This document shows positions 29,548 through 36,500 of a stretch of 36,500 nt of DNA, one piece after another (position 1 is the stretch's first letter; every line of letters begins with the position of its first letter). The stretch is taken from contig JBLHKW010000034.1 in the NCBI GenBank assembly GCA_047618565.1, forward strand, positions 1 through 36,500, in the 5' to 3' direction. Made by a program: the position numbers and the translations under genes. This DNA comes from JBLHKW01 sp047618565 (GTDB taxonomy: Bacteria; Planctomycetota; UBA1135; GCA-002686595). The notes beneath the pieces are model-generated. The model did not search any database and was not told the DNA's origin. It saw only the letters and a program-made list of their open reading frames with translations.

Positions 29548-31215
29548 ATGAACACCACTGCCCTGCTTCTCGGCCTCTCCCTGGCTGGTTCCATCCCGGG
29601 TCGCGCCCCGGCTCCACGGTTGGTCGTGCTGGTCTCCGTGGATCAGCTGATCCCGGAGCAGCTCGAACGCCTTGCGCCCTGGCTGGACGGCGGCCTGGGC
29701 CGCTTCCATCGCACGGGTCGTACCTTCCGCGCCGCCGAGCTGGGCTACGCGCGCACCGAGACCGGTCCCGGGCATGTGACGCTCTCGACCGGCACCTACC
29801 CCTCGACACACGGTGTGGTGGGGAATGGGTTCTTCGATCGGGAGCGCCGTCACATGGTCTACTGCGTGGGCGACGACAGCGTCGCGCCGCTGACCTCGGA
29901 TGGCGTTCAGGGTGTGCCCGTCGGGGGTGGCGACATGTCACCGCGCAGCATCCGTGTGCCAGGCCTGGGGGACTACATGGTGGCCGCGTCCGGCGACTCG
30001 AAGGTGGTCTCGATCGCGGGCAAGGACCGCGCAGCGGTCGGCATGGGCGGCCAGGAAGCCGACGTGGCGATCTGGTGGGATCGCGCCGCGGGGGGCTTCC
30101 GCAGCTCGACCTACTATGCCGATGCCCTGCCTGACTGGGTGCTGGAGTGGAACGGGACCTGGCCCGACCGTTATCAGGACTTTGCGGCTCAGGGCTGGCA
30201 GCCGCTGCGCAGCGAGTATCCCGGTTCGGGGACAGCGGCCGATGACAGGAAGGGGGAGATGGCCGGCTTCTTCCGCCGTCGCGTCTTCCCCTACGGCATG
30301 CCGGGCATCGACTCCGTATCCGACGCGGCTGCCCTCGCGCGCGCAGCTGCCGTCACGTTTTCGACACCCCTGGTCGACGAATTCGTGCTGAGCATGGCGA
30401 GCGTCGCGATCGAGCAGTTCGACCTCGGCGCAGACGCCGCACCGGACCTGCTCGCGATCGGGCTCTCGGCCTGTGACATCACGGGGCACTCGTTCGGACC
30501 GTACAGCCGCGAGGTGACGGACGTACTGATGCGCGCCGACGACGGGCTGGGGGAGCTGTTCGACCTGCTCGACGAACGCCTGGGATCCGACGGCTGGATC
30601 GCGTGTCTGTCCGCCGATCACGGCATCCTCGACCTTCCGGAAGGCCTGCGCGAGCGCGGGATCGATTCCGACAGGATTCCACAGGCCGAGGTCGTGGGTC
30701 TGCGCGAGCGGGTCGTGGGCCGCTTCGGGGAGGCCTTCGGATCCGACCTCGGGTTCGACTACACCGGCGGGCTGGTCTTCGATGAGCAGCAGATCCAGGA
30801 GCGCGACCTCGATCCGCTCGGGGTCTGGGACCTGGCGGCACACGTTGCGCTGGAGACCGAGTGGATCGTGCGGGCGTACACCTTCGCGGAACTGCGCGAG
30901 ACGGATGTGCAGTCCGGAGCACCGGCCGCGGACCCGCTGAGACGCCTGATGGCGCGCTCCGTGGCCGAGGGACGCGGGCCCGATGTGTCCCTCGTGCGCC
31001 GGCCCTGGACATTGCTCGCGGTCCCGACGGGTACCAGCCACGGCTCGCCCTATGCCTACGATCGTCGCATCCCGCTCGTGTTCATGGGCCCGGGCTTCGC
31101 GCCCGGAACGAGCCATGAACCCGTCGGGGCGGTCGACGCGGCTCCGACCCTGCTCGACGCCCTGGGCATCGAGGTTCCCGAGCGCATGGATGGGCGCGCC
31201 TTGCCGCGCGAGTGA
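29548..31215 (+). CDS. PafA-like alkaline phosphatase superfamily protein
   Basis: 555 residues from ATG 29548, with a signal-like N-terminus (LLLGLSLAGSIPGRAPA). It fits PafA-type phosphomonoesterases: VVLVSVDQ with metal ligand Asp 32, ARTETGPGHVTLSTGTYPS with probable nucleophile Thr 72, GNGFFD with Asn 93, and GKDR with Lys 159 and Arg 161. The Thr-to-Asn spacing of 21 equals that of PafA (Thr 79, Asn 100), and the Lys-x-Arg pair matches its Lys 162/Arg 164. Later ligands are in CDITGH, SADHGIL and TSHGSP. It should release phosphate from monoesters in the periplasm. No phosphate-responsive site was identified. It is convergent with kdsA after 16 bp. ATG 29518 is a possible alternative start. 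Confidence 0.9.
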   Translation: MNTTALLLGLSLAGSIPGRAPAPRLVVLVSVDQLIPEQLERLAPWLDGGLGRFHRTGRTFRAAELGYARTETGPGHVTLSTGTYPSTHGVVGNGFFDRERRHMVYCVGDDSVAPLTSDGVQGVPVGGGDMSPRSIRVPGLGDYMVAASGDSKVVSIAGKDRAAVGMGGQEADVAIWWDRAAGGFRSSTYYADALPDWVLEWNGTWPDRYQDFAAQGWQPLRSEYPGSGTAADDRKGEMAGFFRRRVFPYGMPGIDSVSDAAALARAAAVTFSTPLVDEFVLSMASVAIEQFDLGADAAPDLLAIGLSACDITGHSFGPYSREVTDVLMRADDGLGELFDLLDERLGSDGWIACLSADHGILDLPEGLRERGIDSDRIPQAEVVGLRERVVGRFGEAFGSDLGFDYTGGLVFDEQQIQERDLDPLGVWDLAAHVALETEWIVRAYTFAELRETDVQSGAPAADPLRRLMARSVAEGRGPDVSLVRRPWTLLAVPTGTSHGSPYAYDRRIPLVFMGPGFAPGTSHEPVGAVDAAPTLLDALGIEVPERMDGRALPRE

Positions 31216-31231
31216 CCCACGCGCTGCGCGG

Positions 31232-32080
31232 TCAGCCGGCGGTCGCCCGCACGGCCTTGTGGACCGCCACCAACTCGTCGAGCACGGCCGGGAACTGGTC
31301 GAGCTGTAGCATGTTGGGGCCGTCCGACGGGGACGTGTCCGGCCGTGGGTGGACCTCGAAGAACAGTCCGTGCACGGATCCCGTGGCCACTGCCGCGCGT
31401 GCGAGGGCCGGCACGAGGGTGCGATCTCCGCCGGTCTTGTCGCCCAGAGCTCCGGGCTGCTGGACTGAATGGGTGGCGTCGAAGATGACCGGCTGTCCCG
31501 TGCGAGCCATGTGCTCGAAGCCGGTCATGTCGACCACCAGCCGCCCGTAGCCGAAACTCGAGCCGCGTTCCGTCAGCAGCACGTTCGGATTGCCGCTCTC
31601 GATGATCTTCGTGGCGGCGTGCTGCATGTCCCAGGGGGCGAGGAACTGGCCCTTCTTGACGTTCACCACGCGGCCGGTCTCGGCGGCCGCCACGAGCAGG
31701 TCCGTCTGGCGGCACAGGAATGCGGGAATCTGCAGCACATCGACGACCTCCGCCACCTGCGCGCATTGCTCGGCAGTGTGCACGTCCGTGACCACCGGGA
31801 TGTCGAGCGTCGAGCGCACCTCGGCCAGCCATCCGAGGCCCGTCTCGATACCGGGCCCGCGTCCCGAGTGCAGGCTGGAGCGATTGGCCTTGTCGAAGCT
31901 CGCCTTGAAGACGAATCCCAGCCCGCGCTCGCCGAACATGTCGCGCAGGCGGCTGGCGATCTCCAGGGTCAGCTCGCGCGTTTCGAGGACGCAGGGACCC
32001 GCGAGGAAAGCGAGGGTGTCGCCCCCGAAGGAGCAGGAGCCAGCGCGGACAACAGACGTGGCGTTCATGCGACTCGTCAT
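31232..32080 (-). CDS. kdsA: 3-deoxy-8-phosphooctulonate synthase (KDO-8-P synthase)
   Basis: 282 residues. It condenses arabinose 5-phosphate with phosphoenolpyruvate to make Kdo 8-phosphate for the lipopolysaccharide core. Family blocks: FLAGPCVLE, FKASFDKANRSSLHSGRGPG, TDVHTAEQ, VDVLQIPAFLCRQTDLL, NVKKGQFLAPWDM and FDATHSVQQPG. The Cys in AGPCVLE suggests a possible metal-dependent member, although several residues decide that. ATG 32080 lies 6 bp after the stop of the lipid kinase gene, so the two form a small minus-strand operon. Its presence supports a lipid-A-type outer membrane in this organism. An in-frame ATG at 32068 is an alternative start. Confidence 0.97.
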   Translation of the reverse strand: MTSRMNATSVVRAGSCSFGGDTLAFLAGPCVLETRELTLEIASRLRDMFGERGLGFVFKASFDKANRSSLHSGRGPGIETGLGWLAEVRSTLDIPVVTDVHTAEQCAQVAEVVDVLQIPAFLCRQTDLLVAAAETGRVVNVKKGQFLAPWDMQHAATKIIESGNPNVLLTERGSSFGYGRLVVDMTGFEHMARTGQPVIFDATHSVQQPGALGDKTGGDRTLVPALARAAVATGSVHGLFFEVHPRPDTSPSDGPNMLQLDQFPAVLDELVAVHKAVRATAG

Positions 32081-32086
32081 CGAGGG

Positions 32087-32974
32087 TTATGCGGGCACGA
32101 CCAGCTTGAAGCGCTCGCTGCTGATCTGCAGGTCGATCGGGGTCTCGCCGCCCTGGTCACCGTCGACCTGATAGGGGACCGGCACTTCGGATTGGATGCG
32201 CACCTGGCGCGCTTGCAGCATGCGGCAGGAACGCCCGGGCAGGCGTCCGAGGAAGCCCGCCAGAGCGTAGCGAACCAGGGCCAGGCGAGTCGCCTTTTCG
32301 AACAGAAACACCTCGTAGAGGCCATCGTCGAGCTTGCGCTCCTTCCAGAGCTGCAGGATGCCTCCGTAGCCGATCAGGTTGCTGACCACGATCCATCCAT
32401 ACGTGCCCGGGATTGCGCGCCCGTCGATCTCGACAGAGAGGCGCGGCGCGCGCCACGTGCGCAGGACCCGCAGGACCGCGCCGACGTAGTTCCATTTCGT
32501 GATCGGGCCCCGGCGCAGGCGCTCGACCTCGCGCACGGCGGCGCCGTCGAAGCCGACGCCGACCACGAGGAAGCTCAGGCGTCCGTTCACGTGGGCCACG
32601 TCGATTCCCTGCAGGCGGCCCGACTGCAACATGGCCACGGTCCCGGCCACGGTGCGCGGCAGGCGCAGGTCGAGGCTCAGGACATTCGCCGTACCCATGG
32701 CGTGGACCGCGAGCGGGATCTCGGGCGGCAGCCCGCCCAGGACCTCGCCCACCGTGCCGTCACCACCCACCACCACGACAACCTCGGGGACGGCGCCCGC
32801 GCTCCCGTGCAGGTCCGCGACGCGCTGCTGCGCGTCCCCGCGCGCGCCGGTCAGGAAGAGGGTGGCGTCGATGCCCGCGGCGCGCAGTGCGTCGGTCAGG
32901 GCCTGTGCGCGCGCGCGCCCGGCTCCACGTCCCGCGATCGGGTTGGCCACGACCAGTGCGCTCGCGTAGGGCAT
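32087..32974 (-). CDS. Diacylglycerol kinase-family lipid kinase (YegS/BmrU-like)
   Basis: 295 residues from ATG 32974. The nucleotide-binding half has ANPIAGRGAGRARA at the start and the catalytic loop GGDGT (70-74), then an MGTANVLSLDL block; the C-terminal half has GWIVVSNLIGYGG and a VPYQVDGD block, as in lipid kinases related to YegS. It phosphorylates a lipid (diacylglycerol, phosphatidylglycerol or sphingosine-like); the exact substrate is unknown. The frame is open far upstream, overlapping the divergent reductase gene, but ATG 32974 gives the family N-terminus. It shares a unit with kdsA and could link to envelope lipid recycling. Confidence 0.92.
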   Translation of the reverse strand: MPYASALVVANPIAGRGAGRARAQALTDALRAAGIDATLFLTGARGDAQQRVADLHGSAGAVPEVVVVVGGDGTVGEVLGGLPPEIPLAVHAMGTANVLSLDLRLPRTVAGTVAMLQSGRLQGIDVAHVNGRLSFLVVGVGFDGAAVREVERLRRGPITKWNYVGAVLRVLRTWRAPRLSVEIDGRAIPGTYGWIVVSNLIGYGGILQLWKERKLDDGLYEVFLFEKATRLALVRYALAGFLGRLPGRSCRMLQARQVRIQSEVPVPYQVDGDQGGETPIDLQISSERFKLVVPA

Positions 32975-33020
32975 CGACGCAGGATAGGCGATCGGATGGC
33001 CTCGGTGGTAACCTGGACCC

Positions 33021-33971
33021 ATGGGCCCGACCCTCATCCTTGGAGCCAGCGGTTTTCTCGGCGCGCACGTCGTGGCCAGTGCCGTTTCCCGTGCGCGCGA
33101 ATTCGCGACCTTTGCCGAGCCTCTGGGCGAGGGTGTCGTGGCTGTATCGCGGGATCCGGAGCGCGCGCCACGCTTCTGCGAGCCGCGCGACGGGGCCGAG
33201 TGGGTCAAGGTGGACCTGGCGCCGGCCGGGGCCTTCAGCGCCTTGCTCGAGGGGCTGGAGCCTGCGCGGGTGATCTGCTGTGCGGCCCTGGCGCGCCCCG
33301 CGGAGTGCGAGCAGCGGCCCGATGAGGCGCGGCGCATGAACTCGGAGCTGCCAGGTGAGATCGCAGCGCTGTGTGCAGATCGCGGGTTGCGCCTGGTGCA
33401 CATTTCGACCGACCTGGTCTTCGGCCAGGTGGATGCCCCGCCGGGCGGGTTCAGTGAGAGCGCCGACGCGGCGCCGGTCAGCGAGTACGGCCGCTCCAAG
33501 CTCGCGGGCGAGGCCGCGGTCCTGGCAGCCTTTCCGGCCGCCCTGGTCGTGCGGCTACCGCTCCTGTACGGAAATTCCGGTGCGCGCGCAGCGGGCGCGT
33601 CCGACAGCTTGCTGGAGGCGGTCGAGCGCGGCGAGCATCCGCCCCTGTTTACCGACGAGTGGCGCTCGCCGCTCGAGGTGTCCAACGCTGCGGAGGCCGT
33701 GATGGAGCTCGCGAACAGCACGGAATCCGGCCTGCTGCACGTGGCCGGACCCCAGCGTTGCTCGCGCCTGGAGCTGGGGCTCGCGATCCTCGTCGCGGCC
33801 GGGCTCGAGCCCGAGCAAGCCAGGACCGAGGTGCGCGGGGTCTCGATGAGCGAGGTCCCGACGGGCACCCCGCGACCGCGGGATGTCTCCCTGGCGGTGG
33901 GGCGCGCGCGCCGGGTGCTGGACACCGAGTTGGTGGGCCTGGCACGCGGAACCCAGCGCGCGATGCGCTGA
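33021..33971 (+). CDS. RmlD-like NAD(P)-dependent sugar-nucleotide reductase/epimerase
   Basis: 316 residues. The Rossmann loop ILGASGFLG has the GxxGxxG pattern (Gly 8, 11, 14), and the catalytic pair of short-chain dehydrogenases is SEYGRSK (Tyr 156, Lys 160) with STDLVFG just before. It resembles RmlD (dTDP-4-dehydrorhamnose reductase) and its relatives, but no other rhamnose genes are here. It could also act on a lipid or other sugar-nucleotide. It is divergent from the lipid kinase gene across 46 bp, and followed by valS after 25 bp. Confidence 0.88.
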   Translation: MGPTLILGASGFLGAHVVASAVSRAREFATFAEPLGEGVVAVSRDPERAPRFCEPRDGAEWVKVDLAPAGAFSALLEGLEPARVICCAALARPAECEQRPDEARRMNSELPGEIAALCADRGLRLVHISTDLVFGQVDAPPGGFSESADAAPVSEYGRSKLAGEAAVLAAFPAALVVRLPLLYGNSGARAAGASDSLLEAVERGEHPPLFTDEWRSPLEVSNAAEAVMELANSTESGLLHVAGPQRCSRLELGLAILVAAGLEPEQARTEVRGVSMSEVPTGTPRPRDVSLAVGRARRVLDTELVGLARGTQRAMR

Positions 33972-33981
33972 GGGCTTGCGG

Positions 33982-33987
33982 TATACT
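33982..33987 (+). promoter_or_regulatory. Possible -10 element just before valS
   Basis: TATACT lies 9 bases before the valS ATG. If it is a -10 box, transcription would start within about three bases of the start codon, giving a nearly leaderless message. No -35 box is recognisable at 16-18 bp upstream, so this is a weak candidate. Confidence 0.25.
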
Positions 33988-33996
33988 CCGCGGCCT

Positions 33997-36500
33997 ATGA
34001 ATCTCGCGACGCGCTACGATCCTGCAGACTTCGAGGGCCCGATCTACGACACCTGGGAGAAGGGTGGCGCATTCCAGCCCCCGCCCGAGGGGCAGGGCTC
34101 CGGTCGGCCATTCACGATCATCATCCCGCCGCCGAACGTCACGGGCGTGCTGCACATGGGCCACGCCTTGAACGGCACCCTGCAGGACATCGTGATCCGC
34201 CATCGGCGCAAGTGCGGCTTCGACACCCTGTGGGTGCCGGGCACGGACCACGCGGGCATCGCGACCCAGGCCGTGGTCGAGAAGAAGCTCTTCGCCGAGG
34301 AGAAGAAGACGCGCGATGACCTGGGCCGCGAGGCCTTCCTCGAGCGCGTCTGGGAGTGGAAGGAGAAGCACGGGAACATCATCCTCGAGCAGTTCCGGCG
34401 CCTGGGCTGTTCCTGCGACTGGACGCGCACCGCGTTCACGATGAACGAGGATCTCTCGACCGCCGTGCGCGAGGCCTTCGTGCGCCTGTGGGAAGAGGGG
34501 CTGATCTACCGCGGCGCGCGCCTCGTGAACTGGGACTGCGTGCTCAAGACTGCGGTCTCCGACGACGAGATCGAGTACGTGGAGCGCAAGGGCAAGCTGT
34601 GGCACCTGCGCTACCCGATCGAGGGCCGCCCGGGCGAGTTCATGGTGGTCGCGACCACGCGGCCCGAGACCATGCTCGGCGATACGGGCGTTGGCGTGCA
34701 CCCGGAGGACGAGCGCTTCGGGTCCCTCGTGGGCCAGCACTGCATCCTGCCCTTCCTCGAGCGCCGCATCCGCATCGTCGCGGACGAGAGCGTCGACCCT
34801 GCATACGGGACCGGTGCGGTCAAGATCACCCCCGGGCACGACGCCGCGGACTACGAGCGCGGCGCGCGTCACAAGCTGCCGATCATCAACATCCTCGAGA
34901 AGGATGGACGCATCAACGCGGAGGGCGGTCCGTTCGCGGGGCTCTCGCGCGAGGATGCACGCAAGCGCGTCGTGGCCGAGATGGACGAGCTCGGCCTGCT
35001 GGACAAGGTCGAGGACATCACCCACAAGCTGTCGCTCTCGGACCGCTCAAAATCACCGATCGAGCCCATGGTGAGCGAGCAGTGGTTCGTGAAGATGCGC
35101 CCGCTCGCGGAGCCGGCCATCGAGGCCCTGAAGTCGGGCGTCCTGAACTTCCGGCCCGAGCGCTGGGGCAAGGTCTACCTGCACTGGCTCGAGAACGTGC
35201 AGGACTGGTGCATCAGCCGCCAGCTCTGGTGGGGGCACCAGATTCCGGTCTGGTACGACGAGGACGGCACCCCGGTCGCGTCCAAGGACGACCTCGAGAT
35301 CGGCGCCGCGCACCCGACCACGGGCAAGCCGATCGTGCGTCGCGATGCGGACGTGCTCGACACCTGGGCCTCGTCGTGGCTGTTCCCGATCGCGACCCTG
35401 GGCTGGCCTGACATGGACGCCCCGGATCTGCAGCGCTTCTATCCGACCCAGTTCCTGTCGACCGCGTCCGAGATCATCTACCTCTGGGTCGCGCGCATGG
35501 TGATGGCGGGCTACGCCTTCATGCCCGAGGATATGGGCGAGCGCCGCAACCCGTTCACGACCTGCTACATCCACGCGACCGTGCTGGATGGCAAGGGCAA
35601 GCGCATGTCGAAGTCGGCCGGCAACGGCATCGACCCGCTCGACATGATCGAGAAGTACGGCGCGGATGCTGTGCGCTTCAGCCTGATCCTGCTCACCAAG
35701 GAGGGCCAGGACGTCAAGTTGAGTCCGGACCGCTTCGAGCAGGGCTCGCGCTTCTGCAACAAGGTCTGGAACGCTGCGCGCTTCGTGATGATGAACCTGA
35801 CGGGCGAGCGCACCGACGGCGTGCCCGGCCCGGATACTGCGCTCGAGGACCGCTGGATCCTGTCGCGCCTGGCCCGTGCGCGCGAGTCGATCTCGGCCGC
35901 GCTCGATGAGTATCGCTTCAACGACGCGGCCACCGAGCTGTACCGCTTCGTGTGGAATGACTTCTGTGACTGGTACGTGGAGATCGCCAAGGGACGCCTG
36001 ACGGGCGACGACGCCGTGGCCGCTGCCAGCGCGCGTGGCACCCTGGCGCGCGCCCTGAAGGACATCCTCGGCCTGTTGCATCCGTTTACACCTTTTCTGA
36101 CCGAGAAGCTCTGGAGCGCATTGCACGAGACCCTGGGCGAGCAGCCCGAAGCGGATCTCGTGCGCGCACCCTGGCCGACGGGCGAGGGCCTGAGCGTCGA
36201 CGAGGAGGCCGAGGCCGACATGGGTCTGCTGCAGGACATGGTGCGCTGCGTGCGCCGCGTGCGTGCCCTGACGATGGTCGGTGAACGCAAGCGCCTGGTG
36301 GCGATCGTCTGCGCACCGCGTGCTGCGGAACGCGCCGTGCTCGAGCGCCATGCGGCGATCGCGAGCTCGATCGCCTTCCTCAGCGAGCTCACGATCGAGG
36401 AGCGCGCCGAGCGGCCCGAGAACAGCGCCGTGTCGGTCGCCGGAGGCCTGGAGGTCTTCGTGACCCTCGGCGACGAGGTGGACTTCGCGAAGCTCAAGGA
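33997..36500 (+). CDS. valS: Valyl-tRNA synthetase (5' part; runs off window)
   Basis: 834 codons from ATG 33997 to the end of the window, with no stop; the remaining C-terminus lies outside. It charges tRNA-Val in the cytoplasm. Class I signatures are PPPNVTGVLHMGHALN (HMGH at 53-56) and GKGKRMSKSAGN (RMSKS at 536-540, with Arg in place of the first Lys). The editing domain is present (VATTRPETMLGDTGVGVHPE, then YGTGAVKITPGHDAADYE), as is the anticodon-binding region (NKVWNAARFVMM, then FVWNDFCDWYVE). It lies 25 bp after the reductase. The coding-likelihood is very high. Confidence 0.98.
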   Translation, partial: MNLATRYDPADFEGPIYDTWEKGGAFQPPPEGQGSGRPFTIIIPPPNVTGVLHMGHALNGTLQDIVIRHRRKCGFDTLWVPGTDHAGIATQAVVEKKLFAEEKKTRDDLGREAFLERVWEWKEKHGNIILEQFRRLGCSCDWTRTAFTMNEDLSTAVREAFVRLWEEGLIYRGARLVNWDCVLKTAVSDDEIEYVERKGKLWHLRYPIEGRPGEFMVVATTRPETMLGDTGVGVHPEDERFGSLVGQHCILPFLERRIRIVADESVDPAYGTGAVKITPGHDAADYERGARHKLPIINILEKDGRINAEGGPFAGLSREDARKRVVAEMDELGLLDKVEDITHKLSLSDRSKSPIEPMVSEQWFVKMRPLAEPAIEALKSGVLNFRPERWGKVYLHWLENVQDWCISRQLWWGHQIPVWYDEDGTPVASKDDLEIGAAHPTTGKPIVRRDADVLDTWASSWLFPIATLGWPDMDAPDLQRFYPTQFLSTASEIIYLWVARMVMAGYAFMPEDMGERRNPFTTCYIHATVLDGKGKRMSKSAGNGIDPLDMIEKYGADAVRFSLILLTKEGQDVKLSPDRFEQGSRFCNKVWNAARFVMMNLTGERTDGVPGPDTALEDRWILSRLARARESISAALDEYRFNDAATELYRFVWNDFCDWYVEIAKGRLTGDDAVAAASARGTLARALKDILGLLHPFTPFLTEKLWSALHETLGEQPEADLVRAPWPTGEGLSVDEEAEADMGLLQDMVRCVRRVRALTMVGERKRLVAIVCAPRAAERAVLERHAAIASSIAFLSELTIEERAERPENSAVSVAGGLEVFVTLGDEVDFAKLK

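Noticed and set aside
31469..33325. 618-codon open frame opposite kdsA and the lipid kinase
   Set aside because: It is antisense to two firmly identified genes and lacks any recognisable motif.
32975..33925. Upstream extension of the lipid kinase frame
   Set aside because: It overlaps the divergent reductase gene and contains no kinase sequence before MPYASALVVANPIAG.
1..36500. CRISPR arrays, insertion sequences or prophage
   Set aside because: No regularly spaced repeats, transposase motifs or phage structural genes are visible; gene content is mainly chromosomal housekeeping and envelope.

Overview
The window is 36.5 kb of GC-rich bacterial chromosome that is almost fully coding on both strands. 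Several things point to a Gram-negative-type cell: kdsA (Kdo synthesis), many lipoproteins with lipoboxes, a secretin and a GspK-like pseudopilin. The mix of a tandem-domain microcompartment shell protein, Ig-like/carboxypeptidase-regulatory lipoproteins, a PafA-type phosphatase and frequent GTG/TTG starts without clear Shine-Dalgarno sites fits Planctomycetota or a related deep lineage. That placement is inference. I saw no rRNA or tRNA gene, CRISPR array, insertion sequence or prophage.

Layout. 1-2929 (+): the 3' end of a bacterial microcompartment (BMC) operon. It holds the tail of a probable pentamer shell protein, a complete EutN/CcmL pentamer, a tandem BMC-T shell protein, a small protein that joins a EutQ-like N-terminus to an ACT domain, and a DUF711/UPF0210 protein. 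3094-5927 (+): an HD-GYP protein with a degenerate receiver domain, then an MFS transporter. 5931-9896 (-): a tightly packed three-gene unit (TPR lipoprotein, DUF6687-like protein, metallo-beta-lactamase-fold hydrolase). 10161-13930 (+): a 1014-residue Ig-like lipoprotein and a small lipoprotein. 14246-16961 (+): rpsO-pnp, followed by a strong hairpin terminator. 17272-22382 (+): a small secreted protein, a secretin lipoprotein, a GspK-like protein and a HyuB-type hydantoinase/oxoprolinase subunit; an SRPBCC-like protein converges on the last of these. 23070-27551 (+): purA, uppS, cdsA, phoH and ybeY, a housekeeping run. 27870-28673 (+): a FliA/WhiG-type sigma factor behind an unusual hairpin-rich leader. 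28674-29547: 874 bp without a convincing gene but full of inverted repeats, including what reads as an intrinsic terminator for the minus strand. 29548-31215 (+): a PafA-like phosphatase. 31232-32974 (-): kdsA and a lipid kinase. 33021-33971 (+): an RmlD-like reductase. 33997-end (+): valS, cut by the window edge.

Most interesting points. (1) The BMC operon ends with an ACT/DUF711 pair. That pair is normally found outside microcompartments, and here its ACT partner has gained a EutQ/EutT-like N-terminus, which suggests that the functionally unknown DUF711 pair has been recruited to a metabolosome. (2) The leader of the sigma-factor gene holds two perfect inverted repeats, each carrying a run of six T in its loop. 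(3) The 874-bp region before the phosphatase may encode a structured minus-strand RNA. All three are testable hypotheses and not established facts.
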